DNA from: Streptomyces sp. ICBB 8177
GTDB taxonomy: Bacteria > Actinomycetota > Actinomycetes > Streptomycetales > Streptomycetaceae
Direction: 5' to 3'
Assembly: GCF_003144095.1 (NCBI RefSeq)
Contig: NZ_NSKH01000018.1
Location: forward strand, 503,965-567,964
Length of the DNA: 64,000 nt
The position numbers were made by a program, and so were the translations under genes. Shown here one piece after another: positions 44,067-58,308 of the stretch. How positions within the stretch are numbered: position 1 is the stretch's first letter; each line of letters opens with the position of its first letter. The notes under the pieces were generated by a model. The model searched no databases. It was not told the origin of the DNA and saw nothing but the letters and a program-made list of their open reading frames with translations.

Positions 44067-45173
44067 TCACTTCCCACCGCGCCACTGCCGGGCCAGCAGG
44101 AACGCCAGATACACACCGCCGACCGCGCCGGTCGCCACCCCCACCGGGAGTTCCGAGGGAAACATCCGCTGCGCCGCCAGGTCGCTCACCGGGACCACCA
44201 GCGCGCCCGTCGCCGCCGCCGGACCCACGCCCACCCCAGGGGTCTTCGTCAGCCGCCGGGCGATCTGCGGCACCGCCAGCGCCACGAAGGTCACCGGCCC
44301 GGCCGCCGCGGTCGCCACCGCGACCAGCGCCACCGCCGACACCACCAGCGTCAGCCGGCCGCGCTCCACCCGCAGACCCAGGGCCCGCGCGGCGTCATCC
44401 CCCATCTCCAGCAGGTCCGCCTGCCGGCTGAGCAGCGCGGTGAGCGGCAACAGCACGGCCACCGCGATCGCGAGCGGCACCGCCTGCGCCCAGCCGCGCC
44501 CGTTCAGGCTTCCGGTGAGCCAGATCTGCGCGGTCACCGCGTCGTTGATCGAGGCCCGGGTCAGCATCCACTGGTCGAACGCGGTCAGCATGCCGGTGAC
44601 GCCGATGCCGACCAGGATCAGCCGGAAGCCCCGCACCGCGCCGCCCCGCAGTGCCAGCAGGTACACCGCCGCGGCGGTGGCGAGACCGCCCGCCAGCGCG
44701 CCGGCGGAGACCGCGGGCGCGTCGCCGTGCGCCAGCACGATGACGGCCACCGCGCCGCACGCCGACCCGGTGCCAAAGCCGATGACGTCGGGACTGCCCA
44801 GCGGATTGCGGGTGACGCTCTGGAAGACCGCGCCCGAGGCGCCCAGCGCGGCGCCCACCAGGACGCCGGTCACCAGACGGGGGGCGCGCAGCGAGTCCAC
44901 GACGAAGTGGGTGGCCTGGTCGCCGCCGCCCAGCAGGGCGCGTACCACGTCGGGAACGGGAATCGAGTAGTCGCCGGTGGCCAGGGTGTACAGGCCGACC
45001 GCGACCACGCCCGCCAGCAGCGCGGCGCACACGACGGCGCTGCGCACCCTGACCCGGACCGAGACCGCGTCGCCGATCCGCACTACCCGGAACGGCCTGA
45101 GCGCGACGGACGCGTCGCCTTCGCCCGCGGCACGCGAAGGGGCCGGATCCCGCACGGTGGAGGTGGAGTTCAC
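44067..45173 (-). CDS. FecCD family ferric-siderophore permease (second)
   Basis: The product has 368 residues from GTG 45173, overlapping the previous stop by 4 bp (GTGA). About nine or ten membrane helices. The FecCD motifs are clear: LRAPRLVTGVLVGAALGASGAVFQSVTRNPLGSPDVIG in outline, ARALGLRVER, and VTFVALAVPQIARRL. It forms the membrane channel with the first FecCD protein and the ATPase at 38.4 kb. A 60-residue cytoplasmic N-terminal extension precedes the first helix. Confidence 0.92.
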   Translation of the reverse strand: MNSTSTVRDPAPSRAAGEGDASVALRPFRVVRIGDAVSVRVRVRSAVVCAALLAGVVAVGLYTLATGDYSIPVPDVVRALLGGGDQATHFVVDSLRAPRLVTGVLVGAALGASGAVFQSVTRNPLGSPDVIGFGTGSACGAVAVIVLAHGDAPAVSAGALAGGLATAAAVYLLALRGGAVRGFRLILVGIGVTGMLTAFDQWMLTRASINDAVTAQIWLTGSLNGRGWAQAVPLAIAVAVLLPLTALLSRQADLLEMGDDAARALGLRVERGRLTLVVSAVALVAVATAAAGPVTFVALAVPQIARRLTKTPGVGVGPAAATGALVVPVSDLAAQRMFPSELPVGVATGAVGGVYLAFLLARQWRGGK

Positions 45174-46264
45174 AGCTGGGAGATCCTTCCGCCACGGGCC
45201 AGCGCGATGAAGACGGGGGCGCCGAGGAAGGCCGTGACGATGCCCACCTCCACCTCGCCCGGCCGGGCCACCACCCTCCCCAGCACGTCGGAGCCCACCA
45301 GCAACGCCGGGGCCAGCACCGCCGAGTACGGCAGCACCCAGCGCTGGTCCGGGCCGGTGAGGAAGCGCGCGAGGTGCGGGACGACCAGACCGACGAAGCC
45401 GATCGGCCCGACCGCGGCGGTCGCCGCCCCGCACAGCAGCGTGACCGCCAGCGCACCCAGCGCCCGGGTGCGACCGGGGCGCACGCCCAGCGCGCGGCCC
45501 GAATCCTCGCCCAGCGCCAGCGCGTTGAGCGATCGGCCCAGCCCCAGCGCCAACACCGCACCCACCGTGACGAACGGCATGACCTGCCAGATCACCGAGG
45601 CGTCGCGGCCCACCACCGAGCCCACGTTCCAGTAGCGGAACTGGTCGAAGGCGTCCGGCTTCAGCAGCAGCACCGCCGAGGTGAACGCGGTCAGCGCGGC
45701 GGTCACCGCTGTCCCGGCCAGCGCGAGCCGGACCGGCGTCGCGGCCGTGCGCCCCGCCGAGCCGAGCGCGTAGACCACGACCGAGACCAGCGCGGCCCCC
45801 GCGAAGGCGAACCAGACATACGACAGCGTGCCGTTCAGGCCGAGGAAGCCGACGGCCACCGCGACCGCCGCCGAGGCGCCGGAGTTGACGCCGAGGATGC
45901 CGGGGTCGGCCAGGGGGTTGCGGGTCAGCGCCTGCATCAGCGCGCCGGCCAGCCCCAGCGCCACGCCGACCTCCAGTCCCAACGCCGTTCTGGGAAAGCG
46001 CTGCTGACGTACCACCAGCTCTTCGTCGCTGCCGTCGAAGTGGAAGAGCGCGTCGAAGGCGCTGTGCGGCGGGATCGACTTGGCACCGATCGCCAGGCTC
46101 AGCAGCAGGACCACGGCGAGCACCCCGAGGCAGGCGATCAGGCCGAGCGCCCGGCCGGTGGTGGAACGGCGCCACACCGGGCCGGCCGGTGCGCCGGGGG
46201 ACGCAACGGGGCGGGTCTCGGATGCGGTGGACCGACGTATCTCGGATGCGGTGGACTGGGGCAC
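45170..46264 (-). CDS. FecCD family ferric-siderophore permease (first)
   Basis: The product has 364 residues from GTG 46264. The start is uncertain: the iron box ends 6 bp upstream and there is no ribosome site, so a leaderless start at or near this GTG is likely. FecCD motifs: RFPRTALGLEVGVALGLAGALMQALTRNPLADPGILG in outline, GRALGVRPGRTRAL, and GPIGFVGLVVPHLAR. It begins a four-gene operon with the second permease and the exporter-fold pair, directly under iron control. Confidence 0.91.
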   Translation of the reverse strand: MPQSTASEIRRSTASETRPVASPGAPAGPVWRRSTTGRALGLIACLGVLAVVLLLSLAIGAKSIPPHSAFDALFHFDGSDEELVVRQQRFPRTALGLEVGVALGLAGALMQALTRNPLADPGILGVNSGASAAVAVAVGFLGLNGTLSYVWFAFAGAALVSVVVYALGSAGRTAATPVRLALAGTAVTAALTAFTSAVLLLKPDAFDQFRYWNVGSVVGRDASVIWQVMPFVTVGAVLALGLGRSLNALALGEDSGRALGVRPGRTRALGALAVTLLCGAATAAVGPIGFVGLVVPHLARFLTGPDQRWVLPYSAVLAPALLVGSDVLGRVVARPGEVEVGIVTAFLGAPVFIALARGGRISQL

Positions 46265-46270
46265 GGGAAG

Positions 46271-46289
46271 TGAGGTTAGCCTAACCTTT
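46271..46289. promoter_or_regulatory. Iron box between FecCD and binding-protein genes
   Basis: TGAGGTTAGCCTAACCTTT contains a perfect palindrome with 7-bp arms AGGTTAG/CTAACCT around one base (46273-46287). It fits the IdeR/DmdR box core. It is central to the divergent promoter region and should repress both transcripts when iron is plentiful. Confidence 0.9.
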
Positions 46290-46376
46290 GTCGTGCCAGC
46301 AATGAGCGGTCGCGCCGGCAATGAGCGCGGCGCTCTTCGTGCTGCCCGCAGTACCCCCGAAAGGATCACCACCGTC

Positions 46377-47414
46377 ATGAACGCACCCTCGCGACCACGC
46401 CGCCGTCACGCGCCGGCCATGGGCGCCTGCCTGCTGGCCGCCGCCCTGACGCTCACCGCCTGCGGGGGCGGCGCATCGGACAGGTCGTCGGACGCTTCGC
46501 GCGGTGGCGGGCCGTCTATGAAGACCGACCCTGGCGCGTTCCCGGTGACGGTGAAGACCGCCTTCGGTTCGGCCACCGTCACGTCCGCCCCCAAGCGGGT
46601 CGTCGCCCTCGGCTGGAGCGACCAGGACGCGGCGCTCGCGCTCGGCGTCAAGCCGGTGGCGATCGTCAAGACCGAGGAGGGCTTCAAGAACGGCGTCGGG
46701 CCGTGGGCCGAGAGCGCGCTCGGCGGTTCCCGGCCGGAGGTGCTGGACACCACGGACGGCTACCCGGTCGAGAAGATCGCCGCTCTCCACCCGGACCTCA
46801 TCCTCGCCGTGCAGTCCGGCATCACCGCATCCGACTACGCCAAGCTCTCGCAGATAGCCCCGACCGTGGCCTACCTGTCCGGGCGTAAGCCGTACGGCAC
46901 CCCGTGGCAGGAGCAGACCGACCTGATCGGCAAGGTGCTCGGCCGCCGGAAGGAGGCCGACCAGGCCGTCGCGAACGTGGAGAAGGGGCTCAAGCGGGAC
47001 GCCGCCAAGTACCCCTCGCTGAACGGCAAGAGCTTCGTCTACGCCTTCCCGCAGCCCGCCAACGGCCGCGTCGTGCTCTACACCGACGACCGCACGAAGG
47101 TGCTGGAGAAGGTCGGCCTCACGATCGACCCGGTGGTGGCCAAGGCCGCGAAGATGAACAGCTTCGCCAACTCACTCAGCATGGAACACCTCGACGAGCT
47201 GACCTCCGACGCGCTGCTGGTCTGGTACAACACCCCGCAGGACCAGAAGCGGTTGGAGTCCGACGCGGTCTTCAAGAAGCTGCCCGCGGTGCGGAGGAAG
47301 GCCTACGTGGCGGTGGACCGCACGCTCGCCCAGGCGTCCGGCGCGCCGAGCGTGCTGAGCGTCCCGTGGGAGATGGACAAGCTCCTGCCGCCGCTGGCGC
47401 AGGCGCTGAAGTAG
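46377..47414 (+). CDS. Siderophore-binding lipoprotein (ABC substrate-binding protein)
   Basis: The product has 345 residues from ATG 46377. A lipoprotein signal peptide ends in a lipobox (LTLTAC), so the mature protein is anchored by Cys29. The FhuD/FepB-type class III fold is seen: SAPKRVVALGWSDQDAALALGVKP, IAALHPDLILA, and TSDALLVWYNT. It captures the ferric siderophore outside and passes it to the FecCD permeases. It has its own strong terminator (47466-47512). Confidence 0.93.
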   Translation: MNAPSRPRRRHAPAMGACLLAAALTLTACGGGASDRSSDASRGGGPSMKTDPGAFPVTVKTAFGSATVTSAPKRVVALGWSDQDAALALGVKPVAIVKTEEGFKNGVGPWAESALGGSRPEVLDTTDGYPVEKIAALHPDLILAVQSGITASDYAKLSQIAPTVAYLSGRKPYGTPWQEQTDLIGKVLGRRKEADQAVANVEKGLKRDAAKYPSLNGKSFVYAFPQPANGRVVLYTDDRTKVLEKVGLTIDPVVAKAAKMNSFANSLSMEHLDELTSDALLVWYNTPQDQKRLESDAVFKKLPAVRRKAYVAVDRTLAQASGAPSVLSVPWEMDKLLPPLAQALK

Positions 47415-47465
47415 CCCGCGCGGCCCGCCCCGCCTCCTGACGCGAGGGGATTCCGTCCGGGCCCC

Positions 47466-47512
47466 CCGAAGGACCGCACGCCATGCCGTGGTGACGGCGT
47501 GCGGTCCTTCGG
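47466..47512 (+). terminator. Terminator after the binding-protein gene
   Basis: A perfect 17-bp inverted repeat (47466-47482 with 47496-47512) with a 13-nt loop. It isolates the transport gene from the biosynthetic unit that begins at 47.6 kb. Confidence 0.85.
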
Positions 47513-47601
47513 CATGCCCGATCGCCGCCGCACGGACCGCCGTTGAAGGCCGTGCGACCGGTTTCGCGTCATTGCGAGCGCACTTGACTCAAGCTGTTAA
47601 G

Positions 47602-47620
47602 TAAGGGAAGGCTTACCTAA
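47602..47620 (+). promoter_or_regulatory. Iron box upstream of the HDO-cupin gene
   Basis: TAAGGGAAGGCTTACCTAA matches the 19-bp IdeR/DmdR consensus at 15 positions. A -10-like TAAGAT follows at 47622-47627. It lies 77 bp before the HDO-cupin start and ties the biosynthetic genes to iron starvation. Confidence 0.8.
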
Positions 47621-47696
47621 CTAAGATTTTGCTACGGACCCGCGGGCGTTCCACCCGTCCATGCCCCGCGGGCCGCACCCGATTCGGAGGAACGCC

Positions 47697-49106
47697 ATGC
47701 CGCTCGACCACGCGGAGACACTCGCCGGGCTGGACCACGAGGACGCCAACAGCATCGTCAAGGCGTTCGCCGCCAACACCGCGTTCCGGGCCGCCGAGTG
47801 GGAGGAACTCACCACCGAGGAGAACCCGTTCCGCCGCCCGGTGCGCCCCGACGACCTCGCGTGGCTCGACTACGGCAAGCCGATGCCGTCCGCCAAGGCC
47901 CTCAAGCTCAGTGCCCTGCTCGGACACCGGATGCTCCGCAACGTCTACGACAGCGGCCTGCTCTACCTGCCGCCGACCGCGGGCGACGCCGCGGCCTCGG
48001 ACGGCGCCGCGTTCTACAACGACCGCAACCGCATACTGAGCGCGCTCGCCCAGCCGATCCTGGAACAGCACCTGTTCACTCTCCTCGACGGCGAGCGCAA
48101 GCCGCTCGGCAGCGCCGACCCCGAGGCGCTCAAGCGCGAGGTGCGCGAACACCACCGCCGGCGCCAGGCCGAGCCCGGCAAGGCCTTCACCACCGCGCTG
48201 TCCACCAAGGACCGCAAGGCGTCCGCCACCTTCGTCATGCTTCAGCTCAGCGCCTACCTGCCGGCCGCGAAGGCCGCCGCGGGCCGCGCCGCACTCGGCG
48301 AGTACGACGTCACCCACCCCGGGGGCCGCACCTACCTGCTGGACGAGTACCGCACCTGGGCCGGACTGCACGACAGCTACCGCTCGCTGCTGGACGGCGC
48401 GGGCCTGAAGCCCACCGCCGCCGCCTACTGGCAGCTGTACCTCGGCACCTCGCTGGCGCGCGGCAACCACCTGCACTGGCTGTCGCACCACCGCGAGAAG
48501 TACCCGGAGTTCCTCGGCGCGCTGGTGCACCACAAGATCGACGAGGCCGCGACCTCGGCGCGCTACGCCGAGGTCTTCGAGGACGGACTCGGCCTGCGCA
48601 GCGGTCTGTTCGGCCACTTCCACATCGACTCCGAGGACCATCTCGACGCACTCGTCGACCGGCTGATCGCGCCCCTGCACCGCACCTTCGGCGCCGAGGT
48701 CGTCGAGCGCTTCCACAACGGCTTCGCCGACGCCCGCTGGTTCGCGGCGCTGTGGGACGACGACCTCGCGCAGCAGCTCGCCTGGGCCGACGACATCCCG
48801 GCGCACCAGGCCAAGGCCGAGCGCATCAACACCTACATCCAGGACAACGGCGTCACCGTGGACCTGGACACCTTCGTGGAGAGTCACGAGGAGACCTCCA
48901 CCACGCACGTGCACAACGAGCACCGGCTGGTGATGGTCGAGCGCGGCCAGATGCACTTCTGGAACAACGTGACCCACAAGATCGACCTCGAAGAGGGCGA
49001 CAAGGTGCTGATCCCGGTCTCCCGCCTGCACGGCTCCACGGTGCTGTCCGGCGAGTGCACCTACCACCAGCCGATCATCCCCGAGGAGATGTACCAGCGG
49101 TTCTGA
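47697..49106 (+). CDS. SznF/GrbD-like heme-oxygenase-fold diiron oxidase with C-terminal cupin
   Basis: The product has 469 residues from ATG 47697 (cggaggaacgcc upstream), nearly the length I recall for SznF. The middle part (about 170-350) is a heme-oxygenase-like diiron (HDO) domain. Candidate ligands are Glu217 and His225 (DEYRTWAGLH) and His307, Asp311 and His315 (FGHFHIDSEDH). The C-terminal cupin (about 385-469) carries the three-His site HVH (404-406) and RLHG (His445). SznF oxidises the guanidine of N-methylarginine and its cupin rearranges it to an N-nitroso group. GrbD-type relatives are needed for the diazeniumdiolate amino acid graminine. With the next gene it probably makes graminine from arginine. 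The first HDO Glu ligand is not obvious. Confidence 0.8.
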   Translation: MPLDHAETLAGLDHEDANSIVKAFAANTAFRAAEWEELTTEENPFRRPVRPDDLAWLDYGKPMPSAKALKLSALLGHRMLRNVYDSGLLYLPPTAGDAAASDGAAFYNDRNRILSALAQPILEQHLFTLLDGERKPLGSADPEALKREVREHHRRRQAEPGKAFTTALSTKDRKASATFVMLQLSAYLPAAKAAAGRAALGEYDVTHPGGRTYLLDEYRTWAGLHDSYRSLLDGAGLKPTAAAYWQLYLGTSLARGNHLHWLSHHREKYPEFLGALVHHKIDEAATSARYAEVFEDGLGLRSGLFGHFHIDSEDHLDALVDRLIAPLHRTFGAEVVERFHNGFADARWFAALWDDDLAQQLAWADDIPAHQAKAERINTYIQDNGVTVDLDTFVESHEETSTTHVHNEHRLVMVERGQMHFWNNVTHKIDLEEGDKVLIPVSRLHGSTVLSGECTYHQPIIPEEMYQRF

Positions 49107-49119
49107 GCACCGCCCCGGC

Positions 49120-49159
49120 ACCGGCCGGGCCGCCCCCGCGCGAGCGGCGCCCGGCCGGT
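49120..49159 (+). terminator. Hairpin between the HDO-cupin and YcgG-like genes
   Basis: A 10-bp perfect inverted repeat ACCGGCCGGG/CCCGGCCGGT (49120-49129 with 49150-49159) starts 14 bp after the HDO-cupin stop. It may terminate or attenuate transcription into the NRPS part. Confidence 0.6.
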
Positions 49160-49201
49160 CAGCCGTGAGACCGCCACGGCGGGCCGATACCTGCTCGTCA
49201 C

Positions 49202-49216
49202 ATGACGTCACGTCAT
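49202..49216 (+). promoter_or_regulatory. 15-bp palindrome upstream of the YcgG-like/MbtH/NRPS unit
   Basis: ATGACGTCACGTCAT has perfect 7-bp arms around one base. It lies after the hairpin at 49120-49159 and 90 bp before the next gene, where a separate promoter for the NRPS unit would be. The regulator is unknown. It is not an iron box. Confidence 0.55.
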
Positions 49217-49305
49217 CACCCCTGTGCAGCAGACCAGTTGAGTCACTGAGGACCGCGGGGCGCACGCCATCGCCCCGCGGCCTTCTCCGGGACGGAGTTC
49301 CAGCA

Positions 49306-50118
49306 GTGCCCACCCCCCAAGACCGCACCGAGCCCGACGGCAGCCCGCTGTCCGACGAGGCCCTGACCTCCTGCACCATCGGCGCGCTGCCCTCCTGGGG
49401 CCCGCCGGTGGCCCGGGACCTGATCACCACCCTGCTCAGCGGGGACAGACCCTTCCCGTGCACCTTCGCCGTGGCCGCCGCGAAGAAGCACGCGCTGCGC
49501 TTCGGCTTCGTGGACAGTCCGCACGACGACGGCGCCTGGGGTCCGCTCGTCGACATCCTCGACGGCTACCTCGACTGCTACCAGCAGCTGGGCCGGGACA
49601 CCTCCCTCGTGGTGTTCTTCCCGCCCGAGGAGCAACTCCTCACGCTGGAGCAGTACTTCGCCCGCTTCTGGTCGGTGCTGCGGTTCCTGCACGAGAAGGA
49701 CCCCCAGCCCTGGCCCGCCCACGTGCCCACCGATCCGAACGAACTCATGTGGGAGTTCAGCTTCGGCGGCACCGAGATCTTCGTGGTGTGCAACACCCCG
49801 GCGCACACCACCCGGCACAGCCGCAACAGCCCGGGCTTCATGATCACCTTTCAGCCGCGCTGGGTCTTCGAGGGCCTGGAACCCCGGTCCCCGCGCGGTG
49901 CCAAGGCCCGGCAGGTGATCCGCAACCGCATCCGCCGCTTCGACCGCATGGAACCGGCCGCCGAGCTGGGCGACCACGGCGAGCCGGGCAACCGCGAGTG
50001 GCGGCAGTACTTCCTGCCCGACACCAACGGCGGGAGCCTGCCCGCCTGCCCCTTCCACGCCTCCCGCGACCGGGCGACGGCGCAGGACGGCACGACGACT
50101 TCCGAGGACCCGCGATGA
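49306..50118 (+). CDS. YqcI/YcgG family heme protein (DcsA/GrbE-like)
   Basis: The product has 270 residues from GTG 49306, with ggag 8 nt upstream. Family motifs: FPCTFAVAAAKKHALRFGF, LVVFFPPEE, YFARFWSVLRFLHEKDPQPWP, WEFSFGGTEIFVVCNTPAH, and ITFQPRWVFEGL, ending NREWRQYFLPD. The group includes DcsA, the heme enzyme that N-hydroxylates arginine in D-cycloserine synthesis, and GrbE of gramibactin synthesis. The Cys in FPC or CNTPAH could ligate heme. It is probably the arginine-oxidising partner of the HDO-cupin enzyme. Its stop overlaps the MbtH start (ATGA). Confidence 0.85.
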   Translation: MPTPQDRTEPDGSPLSDEALTSCTIGALPSWGPPVARDLITTLLSGDRPFPCTFAVAAAKKHALRFGFVDSPHDDGAWGPLVDILDGYLDCYQQLGRDTSLVVFFPPEEQLLTLEQYFARFWSVLRFLHEKDPQPWPAHVPTDPNELMWEFSFGGTEIFVVCNTPAHTTRHSRNSPGFMITFQPRWVFEGLEPRSPRGAKARQVIRNRIRRFDRMEPAAELGDHGEPGNREWRQYFLPDTNGGSLPACPFHASRDRATAQDGTTTSEDPR

Positions 50119-50386
50119 CCAGCCCCGAGCAAGCCCCCGGCGCGGGTGCCGCGCACGCCCTCTGCGCCGAAGCCGCCCCCGCGGTCGAGCCGCCGTACGC
50201 CGCCGTCGTCAACGACGAGGGCCAGTACTCGCTATGGCCCGTCTGGCGCCCGCTGCCCGCGGGATGGCGGGACACCGGTGTGCACGGCGAGCGCGAGGAG
50301 TGCCTGGCGCACATCGAACGGGTGTGGACCGACATGCGTCCGCTCAGCGTCGTCCGCGCCACCGGAACCGGGGGAGGGCCTGCCGC

Positions 50387-50390
<4 letters not shown>
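50115..50390 (+). CDS. MbtH family NRPS accessory protein
   Basis: The product has 91 residues. After a 28-residue Ala-rich extension the MbtH core is intact: VVNDEGQYSLWPVW, PAGWRDTG and WTDMRPLSVV, with the conserved tryptophans. It binds and activates adenylation domains, presumably both in the NRPS encoded next. It overlaps the preceding gene (ATGA) and the NRPS start (GTGA), so the three genes are translationally coupled. Confidence 0.95.
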
Positions 50391-57610
<7,220 letters not shown>

Positions 57611-58147
57611 CTAGGCGACCTCGACGACCGACTCCGCCTGTTCGCCCTGCGCCAGCAGGTCGTACAACGCCATCGGCGTCACGTAGCCGGGCCACCGGTT
57701 GTCATCGAAGAGGTGGACACCGGCGTCCTGGTAGCACTGGTCGACGAGTTGGGAGCAGATCATGTGCCGGGTGCTTGCCACGTAGCGGCGCAGGCCCGGC
57801 AGCCGGAGCCGGAAGCGGTGGGCGGCGATCGCCAGGTAGTCGAGGAAGCTGTAGGGCACGCCGGTGTACCGGCCGCAGTCCTGGACGATCGCCGTGCGCT
57901 GCTGGTCGGTGAGGTCATCCGGGCAGACGTACAGCACGCGCGCACCGTCGTACTCCGACAGCGCGCGCACCCGGGCCCCGCCGGGTTCCGCCTCCAGCAA
58001 CCGCCCCTCGGGCAGCACCAGGAAGGCGTGCTCCCAGTCGGCGAAGCCGTTGCCGTTGATCCACTGGCCGAACCTGATGAACAGTCCGGCGGCGCCGGGG
58101 ATCCGGGTGAGTCCGATGTCTCCTGGCAAGGGCTGGGAATGGATCAC
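57611..58147 (-). CDS. Permuted NlpC/P60-like (YiiX-type) papain-fold protein
   Basis: The product has 178 residues from GTG 58147 (gggaggcaacgc upstream). Early residues PLPGDIGLTRIPG and ADWEHAFLVLPEGRLLEAEPGG give the histidine part. HMICSQLVDQCYQDAG gives the cysteine part. This His-before-Cys order is that of the circularly permuted YiiX/YebB papain-like group. No signal peptide is seen. Substrates may be peptides or lipids. It abuts the NRPS stop, converging with no terminator. A role in the siderophore pathway is possible but unsupported. Confidence 0.75.
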   Translation of the reverse strand: MIHSQPLPGDIGLTRIPGAAGLFIRFGQWINGNGFADWEHAFLVLPEGRLLEAEPGGARVRALSEYDGARVLYVCPDDLTDQQRTAIVQDCGRYTGVPYSFLDYLAIAAHRFRLRLPGLRRYVASTRHMICSQLVDQCYQDAGVHLFDDNRWPGYVTPMALYDLLAQGEQAESVVEVA

Positions 58148-58227
58148 GCGTTGCCTCCCTCGCTCAGAGGGTGACCGAATTGGTTCCCTCTATCGGGAAA
58201 TAGCGGCCCTTGGCGTGTCCGTCAAGC

Positions 58228-58268
58228 ACGAACGAGCCCGACCGGGTGAATCGGTCGGGCTCGTTCGT
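58228..58268 (-). terminator. Terminator downstream of the second APC permease
   Basis: A perfect 17-bp inverted repeat (58228-58244 with 58252-58268) and a 7-nt loop, 40 bp after the permease stop. Confidence 0.88.
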
Positions 58269-58308
58269 TCAGGGGTTTGACAGGTTGTCACTCAGGTGAC
58301 GCGAGAGG

